Both the position numbers and the translations under genes were made by a program. A stretch of 64,000 nt of DNA from Christensenellaceae bacterium (GTDB taxonomy: Bacteria; Bacillota; Clostridia; Christensenellales; Aristaeellaceae), in the NCBI GenBank assembly GCA_012518615.1, contig JAAYRU010000013.1, forward strand, positions 1 through 64,000. Reading direction: 5' to 3'. Under the pieces are notes generated by a model. It saw nothing but the letters and a program-made list of their open reading frames with translations, did no database searches and was not told where the DNA came from. This document shows positions 54,875 to 63,121 of the stretch, piece after piece. How positions within the stretch are numbered: position 1 is the first letter of the stretch; each line of letters opens with the position of its first letter.

Positions 54875-55733
54875 TATGTTCCGAATGGATTTGCGAAGGC
54901 TTTTCCGCACAAAAAGCCTATATATATGCACAATAGTGCTTATGGCAGTAGTGATAATAGCCAGTGTAGCCGTAAACGCAGTATGCAAGTACGGCAGCGT
55001 TTGGGATATACAGGATATGTTATCAGGCTTTTCAGGTGATAATGAGCTTACAACAGAAATAGATGGCGGATATTCCCCAAGTCTTGCTGATGCCGCAATG
55101 CTTGAAGCGGCAAAAGTAAAGCTGCGCTCCTTTATGACGCTTCAGGTGCTTGCAAGCGCCCCTTTTATGACCCGCCTTAGCTATATGCTTATATCTCTTG
55201 TGTGCGTGCTTTATGTATCTAAGGACTATATAACGGCCTATCTTAAAAACCTTCTTATGATACCCCATGCCAAAACAAAATGGCTTATAAGCAAAATACT
55301 CATGCTGCTTGTAATAATAATTTTTATGTATCTGGGAATTACGCTGGCTTCGCTTATAGGGCAATTAATACTCGGCAATCCCTTCCCCGATGATTTTATG
55401 CCCCTAATATCATACATGGCAAAAACGCTGGTTTCTGCAATAAGCTTCGGGCTGTTCAATATATTTATGGTAGTGCTTCTGCAAAAGCGCAGCGGGGCGA
55501 TAGTAATATGCCTGCTTACCAGCTTTAATATACAAGGCATAATATACATGCTTATAGACACCGCAAAACTGCTGCCCTTTAAGCTAAGCCATTACGGCTT
55601 TATGCTGCTTACATACAAAGTAAACCTGCACGACCCTCTGCCTGATAAACTTTTGCCCGTTGCAGGGGTAATAGCGGGGCTATCCTTGCTGCTGTCTTTT
55701 GTGCTTATAAGGCGCAGAGATTTAAAAATGTAA
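54867..55733 (+). CDS. ABC-2 type exporter permease
   Basis: This 288-residue membrane protein has an N-terminal cytosolic helix, a first transmembrane segment (about 20-40), an extracellular loop of about 70 residues, and five further helices. It is the membrane partner of the preceding ATPase. The TTG start at 54867 has AGGAGG 8 nt upstream and overlaps the ATPase stop by 8 bp. It ends 13 bp from the convergent GNAT gene with no clear terminator in between. Confidence 0.82.
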   Translation: MLNMFRMDLRRLFRTKSLYICTIVLMAVVIIASVAVNAVCKYGSVWDIQDMLSGFSGDNELTTEIDGGYSPSLADAAMLEAAKVKLRSFMTLQVLASAPFMTRLSYMLISLVCVLYVSKDYITAYLKNLLMIPHAKTKWLISKILMLLVIIIFMYLGITLASLIGQLILGNPFPDDFMPLISYMAKTLVSAISFGLFNIFMVVLLQKRSGAIVICLLTSFNIQGIIYMLIDTAKLLPFKLSHYGFMLLTYKVNLHDPLPDKLLPVAGVIAGLSLLLSFVLIRRRDLKM

Positions 55734-55746
55734 GTAAACAGTATTG

Positions 55747-56283
55747 CTACTCTGTAATGCCTATATCCTCTATAATAAATTTTTCATATTCAGCGCTTGC
55801 CCATTTAGAAAAAACCTCAGAAGTTATTGACGGGGAATAACCCATGTACTTGTAGCCCAGCTTATTAAGCAGAGCTATGCTCGGCGCATTTTCCCTTTCA
55901 GTAAGGCATATAAAAGCTTTGCCCGGGTAAAGGCTGTGAAGCTTATCTATAAATGCGTTAAGCGCTTCATACGCATAGCCCTTCCTATGGTGTTTGTATG
56001 ATAATGTATAGCCCATAAAAATAGATTCGCCCTTGGGTATTACTACTATTTCGCCTACCATATCATCTGTGGTTTTAAGAGCAATTGCAGTAAAAAAGGG
56101 AGTTTTATCGTTTATTACATCATGCTTTCTTCTGTCTATTAAAGCAACTATGCCATCATAATCCTTTGTCTGCTCCCTCTGGTAGCGAGAGCAAGCCTCA
56201 TTATTGCGGTAGTCGTGCATAATTTCCGCATCTTTTGGCTTTACATTTCTTATAATAAGCCTATCCGTTTCTAAAAATATCAT
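55747..56283 (-). CDS. GNAT family N-acetyltransferase (RimJ/RimL-like)
   Basis: This 178-residue protein shows the GNAT fold: LETDRLIIRNVKPKDAEIM start, a central GYTLSYKHHRKGYAYEALNA acetyl-CoA loop (about 91-110) and a C-terminal NAPSIALLNKLGYKYMG. It probably acetylates an amino group on a protein or small molecule. It follows the nitrilase gene by 2 bp, and its ribosome binding site lies in that gene's last codons, so the two are coupled. Confidence 0.85.
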   Translation of the reverse strand: MIFLETDRLIIRNVKPKDAEIMHDYRNNEACSRYQREQTKDYDGIVALIDRRKHDVINDKTPFFTAIALKTTDDMVGEIVVIPKGESIFMGYTLSYKHHRKGYAYEALNAFIDKLHSLYPGKAFICLTERENAPSIALLNKLGYKYMGYSPSITSEVFSKWASAEYEKFIIEDIGITE

Positions 56284-56285
56284 AG

Positions 56286-57023
56286 CTATACCTCTACTAT
56301 AAGCACGCCGTTTTTTCCGGCGGGCATTTCTTTTACTATACTGCCGCCGCTGAAATACGCAGCCCCGCCCCTTGCTATATCATAATCGCTTGCCTCTATG
56401 CGGTAGGGGTTTACATAAAGCACACAGTCGCTACATAGCGCCGCCTGCTGAGCGTACTCGTATTTAATGCTGCTGTTCCACTCTTCATGATTATAATCGC
56501 ACCACACAGGCCACAGCACTATATTCGCATTCAAGGTTTTCATTTCTTCCGGTCTGCCTTCAGTCCACAAATCGCCACATATAGCCGTAGCAAAGCTTTT
56601 GCCGCCGTAGACAAACTTTTTAAATGTTTTCCCCTCACGGTAGTGGGAGTCTGTTTTTGTAAGTTCCTTCCATCCTTCGCTTACACGGTGAAACAAATTC
56701 ACTATTTTGCCGTTTGAGCCTATAAATACTTGGCTGCTGTAAAGCGCATTTCCCTTTTTTTCTACAAAACCGAAAGACACGGCTATATTATTATCCCTCG
56801 CGGCATTTTTCATAGCCACAATAGACGCGTCATGTATAGAAAACGCAACAGATTTATCCACCTCATAATCCCAGCACAGGCAATCAAAGCCCTGAAGCAC
56901 GCTCTCTCCAAACAGTATAATATCCGCCCTGCCACTGCAATGCTCAATATATTCCACCATAGAACTCAAATTATACTCAACATCTAAGTTTTTAACAGGC
57001 GCGCTGGCTAACGCAATCTTCAT
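56286..57023 (-). CDS. Carbon-nitrogen hydrolase (nitrilase superfamily)
   Basis: This 245-residue protein has the nitrilase alpha-beta-beta-alpha layout, with the base glutamate in ILFGES (Glu40) and the nucleophile in ATAICGDLW (Cys149). The lysine expected about 36 residues before the cysteine is not obvious: the usual Tyr-Arg-Lys spot reads Phe-His-Arg (111-113), though Lys119 is near. It may still be an active amidase. ATG 57023 has AGGAGG 5 nt upstream; an ATG two codons earlier overlaps the ribosome binding site. Substrate unknown. Confidence 0.78.
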   Translation of the reverse strand: MKIALASAPVKNLDVEYNLSSMVEYIEHCSGRADIILFGESVLQGFDCLCWDYEVDKSVAFSIHDASIVAMKNAARDNNIAVSFGFVEKKGNALYSSQVFIGSNGKIVNLFHRVSEGWKELTKTDSHYREGKTFKKFVYGGKSFATAICGDLWTEGRPEEMKTLNANIVLWPVWCDYNHEEWNSSIKYEYAQQAALCSDCVLYVNPYRIEASDYDIARGGAAYFSGGSIVKEMPAGKNGVLIVEV

Positions 57024-57080
57024 ACACACCTCCTGAGTGATTTTAGCTTAGTATTGTACGCATTACAAGAGGTATATAAG

Positions 57081-57115
57081 CAAAAATATACACCCCGCCA
57101 CATAACACGGCGGGG
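57081..57115 (-). terminator. Terminator of the YtrA-type ABC operon
   Basis: Perfect 7-bp stem CCCCGCC/GGCGGGG with a 9-nt loop, followed by TGTATATTTTTG on the minus strand, 28 bp after the permease stop. Confidence 0.78.
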
Positions 57116-57143
57116 CATAAATGTTAATTATAGCTTTTTTTAG

Positions 57144-57776
57144 CTAAAACTCCTTACTAGAGTATATATGCACAGATATTGCGTATGACGCAGCGTTTAT
57201 TAGTATTGCAAGCAGAGCAAGTATTGCGCCTAAAAGCACCGTATTGGTATTGGATATTGTTTCTACAATATTTAGCAGCAGTTCTTTATTCTTTCCCAAA
57301 TATGAAACGCCTGAAAAAAGCAAAATATATGTTAATGTATATATTACCCTGCCTTTTTCTACGCCGAATTTATACAGCGCCGGCAACTGTATAGAGGAAA
57401 TAAGGCTTATTAAAAGAAAGTTACCGGGTAATACTACATACCAAGGAATACTCAACGCCCCGCCCCTATCAAACAGGTGAATTATAAGCGCAAGCAAAGT
57501 TCCTAGCCCTGATATAGCCCACAATATAGCGTAGCGGCTTAGTACTATCTCGCTGCGCTTTATAGGCGCAGGTATTATATATTGCTCTACATTATACGCA
57601 GCATCTTTCCCAAAGAAAAACCCCGTTAGTATTATGCTTACATACATGAAAGATAAGGGAAAAACCCGTATAAGCCCTCCTCCAAAAAATACAATACCTA
57701 TTATAATCAGCATTAACGCAAGCGTCCTTAGTGATTTTTTTATTGAAACTATATCCTTATATATTAGCGCCTTCAT
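57144..57776 (-). CDS. ABC-2 exporter permease of the ABC2_membrane_5 type
   Basis: This 210-residue membrane protein has six short helices and the conserved cytosolic loop EQYIIPAPIKRSEIVLSRY (about 65-83) that characterises this permease family. It overlaps the ATPase gene by 4 bp. The GntR regulator, ATPase and permease make the standard three-gene unit seen in YtrABC-like operons, which respond to cell-wall or lantibiotic stress. Confidence 0.82.
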   Translation of the reverse strand: MKALIYKDIVSIKKSLRTLALMLIIIGIVFFGGGLIRVFPLSFMYVSIILTGFFFGKDAAYNVEQYIIPAPIKRSEIVLSRYAILWAISGLGTLLALIIHLFDRGGALSIPWYVVLPGNFLLISLISSIQLPALYKFGVEKGRVIYTLTYILLFSGVSYLGKNKELLLNIVETISNTNTVLLGAILALLAILINAASYAISVHIYSSKEF

Positions 57777-58624
57777 TGCCTATCCTCCTTTATCATGTAT
57801 ATCATAATATCCTCTATGCTTACCTTATCCATATCCATATTTTCAGGCACAAGACTTCGCCTAACTAAAAGCTCTACTCCAAATTTATGCTCCCTTTTGC
57901 CTATTATGGCACTGGGGTCTATATCCCTTGCTTGCTCGCTACTTAGGCTTAATATGCCGCAGGATTCTACAAGCTCGTCCTTTTGCTCCATAAACAGAAG
58001 CTGTCCCTTATGTATGAAGGCTATATAGTCTGCCGCCTTTTCAAGGTCGGAAAGTATATGTGATGAAATAAGCACAGTGTTGTTTTCGTCCTGTATGTAT
58101 TCAAGCAGAATATCAAGCACATCGTCCCTTATTACAGGGTCTAGCCCGCTTGTAGGTTCATCAAGCAGAAGGAGTTTTGCCCCGTGGGACAGGGCAAATG
58201 TAAGCCCCAGCTGCATTTTCATGCCCCGTGAAAAATGTGTAATTTCCTTATTATGCGGCAGATTAAACCTATCCACAAAGCTATTGCATGTTTTGCTATC
58301 CCATGCGCTGCCGTAAAGCTTTTCATGGAAGCTTATGGCGTTTTTTAGGTTCATCTCCTGAGGGATATATAGGTTATCAAACACATAGCCTATGTCCTTT
58401 TTCATTTCGGGGGTGAAATCTTTTATGTTGTTGCCAAGCAGTTTAATTTCCCCCTCGTCGGCTCTAAGCAAACCTAACATAAGCTTTATAGTTGTGCTTT
58501 TACCCGCGCCGTTTTCGCCTATATAGCCCACTATACAGCCCTTTGGCACGCTAAGGCTAATCGGTCCCAGAGTAAAATTGCCAAGTTGTTTTTTTACCGC
58601 ATTTAATTCTATGGCGTTTTGCAT
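57773..58624 (-). CDS. YtrB/YhcH-like ABC exporter ATPase
   Basis: This 283-residue ATPase has Walker A GENGAGKST (about 36-44), signature HFSRGMKMQLGL, Walker B LLLDEPTSGLDP and the switch histidine in SSHILSDLEKAAD. It energises the small permease downstream. One base separates it from the regulator's stop codon and it overlaps the permease by 4 bp, so the three are translated as a unit. Confidence 0.9.
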   Translation of the reverse strand: MQNAIELNAVKKQLGNFTLGPISLSVPKGCIVGYIGENGAGKSTTIKLMLGLLRADEGEIKLLGNNIKDFTPEMKKDIGYVFDNLYIPQEMNLKNAISFHEKLYGSAWDSKTCNSFVDRFNLPHNKEITHFSRGMKMQLGLTFALSHGAKLLLLDEPTSGLDPVIRDDVLDILLEYIQDENNTVLISSHILSDLEKAADYIAFIHKGQLLFMEQKDELVESCGILSLSSEQARDIDPSAIIGKREHKFGVELLVRRSLVPENMDMDKVSIEDIMIYMIKEDRQ

Positions 58625-58625
58625 A

Positions 58626-58994
58626 TCAATCCTCCAAGATATCTAGTATTTGGACAAGCTCTTCCTTGGATATTTCGGCAAGCTTAGCGTAGCGCAGAGC
58701 GTCCAGCAGGCTTGCCTCAATTTTTTTGAGCATTTTTTCCCGCATAAGCTCTTTATTTTGTGCAGCTACGAAACTGCCCTTGCCCTGTACGGAGTGTATA
58801 TAGCCCTCCCTTTCAAGCTCGTCATAGGCTCGCTTTGTTGTAATAACGCTTACCCTAAGTTCCTTTGCCAGCACACGGATTGAGGGCAGAAGTTCTTCCG
58901 CCTCAAATTCTCCGTTTATTATGGCATCTCGGATTTGATTTTTTATCTGCAGATAAATCGGATCATTACTCGAGTTTTTGATTCGTATATTCAC
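58626..58994 (-). CDS. GntR-family repressor, YtrA subgroup
   Basis: This 122-residue protein has the N-terminal GntR winged helix (DPIYLQIKNQIRDAIINGEF, then ELLPSIRVLAKELRVSVITT and YIHSVQGKGSFVA) and only a short two-helix C-terminal part, the YtrA arrangement without a ligand-binding domain. It should repress its own operon. GTG 58994 has GGAGG 6 nt upstream; an ATG five codons earlier overlaps that site. A dyad over the promoter is the likely binding site. Confidence 0.88.
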   Translation of the reverse strand: MNIRIKNSSNDPIYLQIKNQIRDAIINGEFEAEELLPSIRVLAKELRVSVITTKRAYDELEREGYIHSVQGKGSFVAAQNKELMREKMLKKIEASLLDALRYAKLAEISKEELVQILDILED

Positions 58995-59010
58995 AAGACA
59001 CCTCCACACA

Positions 59011-59053
59011 TGTTAACTGTATATAGTGTACATTAACACTTTGCGTTTGTCAA
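59011..59053 (-). promoter_or_regulatory. Promoter and repressor dyad of the YtrA-type operon
   Basis: Minus strand -35 TTGACA (59048-59053), 17-bp spacer, -10 TACACT (59025-59030). A dyad with arms TGTTAATGTA and TACAGTTAACA (59011-59038) covers the -10 and start site; one extra base offsets the two halves. Confidence 0.7.
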
Positions 59054-59179
59054 TAGGTTTTTAATAAAAAAGCGGGCGTGGTGTTTGTTTTGTATAATTT
59101 TAAATATATATATTACCGTATAGAGGCAATAAAACAATAAAAATCCAGGAAATGGTTATTGAAACGCAACAGTGAGATC

Positions 59180-59208
59180 TTGACAATATATACTTCTCTA
59201 TATATAAT
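59180..59208 (+). promoter_or_regulatory. Promoter of the mgl operon
   Basis: Fully consensus elements: TTGACA (59180-59185), 17 bp, TATAAT (59203-59208). The leader to the first gene is about 200 nt and holds an interrupted stem with outer arms AAAACCT/AGGTTTT (about 59245-59282) and the dyad CTTGT/ACAAG near 59342-59358, so further control at the RNA level is possible. Confidence 0.8.
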
Positions 59209-59414
59209 TTTGCCAAATTGGTGAACACGCTAGAGAGCGAAAGAGTAAAACCTGTCTGATAACACCTGTAACACAGAAGGTTTTGCGGATTAGGTCTTGT
59301 CTTTTTAAGTAATATCAATCTTTTTGAACAGCTATTGATAACTTGTTTAACCGACAAGCAGTTTCGAAGGAGCATTGGCGAATTGTTCATCTAAAAAAAT
59401 TAGGAGGATATTCT

Positions 59415-60461
59415 ATGAAAAAACTTGTTGCATTTTTTCTAACCCTCACTTTGTTGGTGTCCCTATCTATGGCCGGCTATGCCGCCAAACCATCTGTTGG
59501 TGTGCTATGGTATAGTTTCAGCGATACTTTTATCGCCACAGCAAGGCAATGTTTGCTCAACATAGCTAAAGCAGACGGTACTTTCGACCTTCAGGACGCC
59601 GACAGCATGGGCGATGTTCCCACGCAGACAAATAACCTTAATAACATGCTTACACAAGGTCGTGATTACATTGTTATTAATAATATCAATGACAATGATG
59701 TTGACAATGTTATCCAAAGCATAGTTGATAACGGTTGTAAGGTTGTTATGGCAAACTGCTCCGCCGCTTCTGATGAAACCTATGCCGCTAACGAAGGTAA
59801 AGTTTTCCTAGTTACCAGCCAGGCAACCCAATCGGGCACGATAATGGGTGAAAAGCTTGCCGAATATTGGCTTGCCAACCCCGACGCCGACCGCAACGGC
59901 AACGGCAAACTGGATTATATCATGTTGCTTGGTTTCCAAACGCATTATGATACTATAGTTCGCAATGAGTACTCAATAGCTGCGCTTAAAGAAGCGGGCA
60001 TAGAAGTTAATAACATTGGCGGCGACATCGTTTGTGACTATCAGCGCGCTCAAGCGCAGGATAAAGTGGCTGCTCTGCTTGCAAACTACAGTGATGATAT
60101 TGATGCAATAATCGCCTGCAACGATGACATGGCTCTTGGTGCGATTGAAGCGCTAAAGGCTGGCGGATTCTTCGGTGATGGAACATATATACCCGTCTGT
60201 GGCGTTGACGCAACTGCAGCAGGTCAGGAAGCTGTAGCTGATGGCACTATGCTTGTAACAGCGCTAAATAACCCTATAAAGCTATCCCAAGGCATATACA
60301 AGGTGCTTAAACTTATGGAAGCGGGCGAAGAAGTTACCACCGAAAGTGTTGACATTGAAGGTGTACATGTTGACGGCGCTAAGGTATGGATTAGTTACAT
60401 TGGCATTACCAAAGATAATTTGGAAGAAGCCGCATATGATGTAAACACGACAGATTTTTAA
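59415..60461 (+). CDS. mglB: MglB-like galactose/glucoside-binding protein
   Basis: This 348-residue binding protein has the ribose/galactose-binding (type I periplasmic) fold. The signal peptide (about 1-24) ends AGYAA and has no lipobox. A calcium-binding loop DADRNGNGKLD (about 157-167) matches the EF-hand-like loop peculiar to galactose-binding protein, supporting MglB over RbsB. AGGAGG lies 7 nt before ATG 59415; the longer frame has no start signal. It feeds the ATPase and permease encoded next. Confidence 0.88.
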   Translation: MKKLVAFFLTLTLLVSLSMAGYAAKPSVGVLWYSFSDTFIATARQCLLNIAKADGTFDLQDADSMGDVPTQTNNLNNMLTQGRDYIVINNINDNDVDNVIQSIVDNGCKVVMANCSAASDETYAANEGKVFLVTSQATQSGTIMGEKLAEYWLANPDADRNGNGKLDYIMLLGFQTHYDTIVRNEYSIAALKEAGIEVNNIGGDIVCDYQRAQAQDKVAALLANYSDDIDAIIACNDDMALGAIEALKAGGFFGDGTYIPVCGVDATAAGQEAVADGTMLVTALNNPIKLSQGIYKVLKLMEAGEEVTTESVDIEGVHVDGAKVWISYIGITKDNLEEAAYDVNTTDF

Positions 60462-60481
60462 TTTTATTATACGCCATTAAA

Positions 60482-60519
60482 GCAACCGGCCAAATTTGAG
60501 CCGGTTGCGGCATTTTTTG
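60482..60519 (+). terminator. Intra-operon terminator after mglB
   Basis: Perfect 9-bp stem GCAACCGGC/GCCGGTTGC, 9-nt loop, then GGCATTTTTT, 20 bp past the mglB stop. It should make binding-protein mRNA more abundant than the transporter mRNA. Confidence 0.82.
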
Positions 60520-60536
60520 AACTTAGAGGTGATTCA

Positions 60537-62069
60537 ATGACAAATTCCGGAGTTTTATTACAAATGACGGACATTTCAAAGAGTTTTCCAGGCGTTAAAG
60601 CCTTAGACAAGGTTTCAATAACAGTGCGCTCCGGCACGGTTCACGCCTTAATGGGAGAGAATGGTGCAGGTAAATCAACACTTATGAAATGTGCATTTGG
60701 TCTTTACCATCCTGATGAAGGCGAAATAAAAATAGATGGTAAGTCAGTTACACTTGAAAATCCACGCAAAGCTATGGATTGCGGTATTTCTATGATTCAT
60801 CAAGAATTGCAGCCTATTAGAACGCAAAATGTAATGGAGAACATATGGGTTGGCAGATATCCATACAAAAAAACCGGACCCATTCACTGGGTTGATGAAA
60901 AGAAAATGTATGATGACACAAAAGCCTTGCTCGATGAACTCCATATACACGATATAGACCCCTATACATCTATGGGTGAGCTTTCCGTTTCGCACTGTCA
61001 GCTGCTTGAGATAGCTCGTTCGGTCTCTTATGGCGCTAAGGTTATAATCATGGATGAGCCTACTTCCTCTCTTACCGATGCAGAATCTGAATTGCTTTTC
61101 GCAATAATATCTAAGCTGACTGCGGCGGGAACGGCTATTATTTATATTTCTCACAGGATTGAAGAAATTTTACGGTTGGCAGATGAGGTAACAATACTTA
61201 GGGACGGAGAACTTGTAGGCTGCTGGCCCGCAAGTGAGCTTGACGGCAATCTCATAGTAAACCGTATGGTTGGAAGGGAAATGACAACCCGCTTTCCACC
61301 TAAAAACCGTAAGATTGGTGAAGAATATCTGCAAATCGAAAACTTCACAAGCGCAGACCCATCGTCATTCAAAGATGTTAATTTTCACGTAAGACGCGGT
61401 GAGGTCTTGGGCGTTGGCGGATTAGTAGGCGCGCAAAGAACCGAGCTTATGGAAACCGTTTTTGGCTTACGTCCCTTAGCTTCAGGTACTATAAAAATCG
61501 GCGGTAAACAGGTTGAAATTAAAAATGCCTATGACGCCATAACTAACGGTATCGCCCTATTAACAGAAGAGCGCAGAGCAACCGGAATTTTCCCTCTGCT
61601 GGATATTACCGAAAACACTGTCGTTGCTAAAGAAGCCAAAGAGCCGGAGTACTTCCACATGAAAAACGGATTGCTGGATAGTAAAAAGCGCAACAATGAA
61701 ACCCAAGATTATGTTGAGAAGCTTTCAGTAAAAACGCCCACACTAAAAACACCTATTATCAACCTTTCAGGGGGTAACCAGCAGAAAGTTTTGCTTGCCC
61801 GTTGGATGCTAACTTCCCCTGACATCCTAATTTTAGATGAGCCGACACGGGGTATTGATGTCGGAGCAAAATTTGAAATTTATACCTTGATAGAGCAGTT
61901 AGTAGAACAGGGCAAATGCGTCATAATGATTAGCAGTGAGATGCCGGAACTGCTTGGCATGTGCGATAGGATAATGGTAATGTGCGAAGGAAAATTGACT
62001 GGTATTTTAGATGGAGAAACCGCAACTGAAGAACAAATAATGCTGCTTGCCAGCAGCTACAATAAGTAG
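60537..62069 (+). CDS. mglA: MglA-like sugar ABC transporter ATPase
   Basis: This 510-residue protein fuses two ABC domains. The first has Walker A GENGAGKST (about 40-48), signature LSVSHCQLLEIA and VIIMDEPTSSLT. The second has the degenerate Walker A normal for MglA/RbsA (GVGGLVGAQRTEL), signature LSGGNQQKVLLAR and LILDEPTRGID. It drives uptake of galactose or methyl-galactoside-like sugars. AGAGGTG lies 7 nt before the ATG. Confidence 0.93.
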   Translation: MTNSGVLLQMTDISKSFPGVKALDKVSITVRSGTVHALMGENGAGKSTLMKCAFGLYHPDEGEIKIDGKSVTLENPRKAMDCGISMIHQELQPIRTQNVMENIWVGRYPYKKTGPIHWVDEKKMYDDTKALLDELHIHDIDPYTSMGELSVSHCQLLEIARSVSYGAKVIIMDEPTSSLTDAESELLFAIISKLTAAGTAIIYISHRIEEILRLADEVTILRDGELVGCWPASELDGNLIVNRMVGREMTTRFPPKNRKIGEEYLQIENFTSADPSSFKDVNFHVRRGEVLGVGGLVGAQRTELMETVFGLRPLASGTIKIGGKQVEIKNAYDAITNGIALLTEERRATGIFPLLDITENTVVAKEAKEPEYFHMKNGLLDSKKRNNETQDYVEKLSVKTPTLKTPIINLSGGNQQKVLLARWMLTSPDILILDEPTRGIDVGAKFEIYTLIEQLVEQGKCVIMISSEMPELLGMCDRIMVMCEGKLTGILDGETATEEQIMLLASSYNK

Positions 62070-62090
62070 AAATATGGTAGGATATTAAAA

Positions 62091-63095
62091 ATGAAGAGTA
62101 AAACTTTTGATACAAAAAAATTCCTAATGAACAATGTGCTTTATGTGATAATGATAGTTATAATTATTACTATTGCATTTATTAGTAAGGGTAGATTCCT
62201 ATCCATGCGTGTAATGCGCGACATTCTTAACCAAAGCTCGGTAAGGGTACTTGTAGCGCTTGGTTGTATGTTTGTAATATTATCCGGTCAGGCTGATTTA
62301 TCAGGCGGTCGTATGGTAGGACTGGCGGCGGTAGTGTCGGGTACTCTTGCTCAGCAGCAAACCTACGCAATTAAATTCTGGCCGGGTTTACCGGAACTTC
62401 CGGTAATAGTCCCCGTTTTGGTATCTATATTGCTCGGTGTAGCGGTGGGTCTATGTAACGGCTGGATAGTAGCTAAGCTTAGAGTTCCTGCCTTCCTTGC
62501 TACATTAGGCGTGCAGATGATACTCTTTGGCGCAAATTCCCTATATATTAATAAAGCTCCCAATAACAGTCAGCCACTTGGTGGAATTCTACAGAGTTTT
62601 AAAAACTTGGGTTCTGGTAACGTAGCGGGTATAAACTATATAATAATAATTGCTGTTGTATCCGCTGTACTTGTACATATTCTTTTAACTAAGATAACGA
62701 TGGGAAAACAGATATACGCTGTTGGCGGTAACCCTGAAGCAGCCAAAGTATCAGGCATAAATGTATTTAAAATAACCCTGATTACATACGCAATTGCCGG
62801 CGCTTTTTACGGTCTTGCCGGCTGCCTTGAATGCGCCCGAACAGGTTCTGCTACCAGCAACTATGGACTTAGCTATGAGCTAGACGCAATCGCAAGCTGT
62901 ATAGTTGGCGGCTGCTCCGCAGGCGGCGGCGTCGGCGGCGTGCCGGGAGTATTCCTTGGAGTTGTTATTTTCAATGTAATAAACTATGGGCTAACATTTA
63001 TAGGCTTGAGCAGTTATTGGCAATATGTCGTCAAGGGATTGATTATTATCGCTGCTATTGCAATCGATGTTAGAAAATATGACCGCAAAAGTTAA
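62091..63095 (+). CDS. mglC: MglC-like sugar ABC permease
   Basis: This 334-residue permease of the branched-chain/ribose type has eight to ten helices, the conserved FVILSGQADLSGGRMVGLA near 68-86, VAKLRVPAFLATLG and the GGNPEAAKVSGINV ATPase-contact loop near 218-231. The insertion INKAPNNSQPLGGI is like that of MglC. It forms the channel with MglA and MglB. A TAGGATATT ribosome binding site precedes the ATG by about 6 nt. Confidence 0.92.
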   Translation: MKSKTFDTKKFLMNNVLYVIMIVIIITIAFISKGRFLSMRVMRDILNQSSVRVLVALGCMFVILSGQADLSGGRMVGLAAVVSGTLAQQQTYAIKFWPGLPELPVIVPVLVSILLGVAVGLCNGWIVAKLRVPAFLATLGVQMILFGANSLYINKAPNNSQPLGGILQSFKNLGSGNVAGINYIIIIAVVSAVLVHILLTKITMGKQIYAVGGNPEAAKVSGINVFKITLITYAIAGAFYGLAGCLECARTGSATSNYGLSYELDAIASCIVGGCSAGGGVGGVPGVFLGVVIFNVINYGLTFIGLSSYWQYVVKGLIIIAAIAIDVRKYDRKS

Positions 63096-63121
63096 TGTAT
63101 TATAGAGAAAGGATAGAAAAA

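Noticed and set aside
59209..59414. Riboswitch in the mgl leader
   Set aside because: The leader has stems, but I could not match it to a known metabolite riboswitch core by eye; it is noted only as a structured leader.
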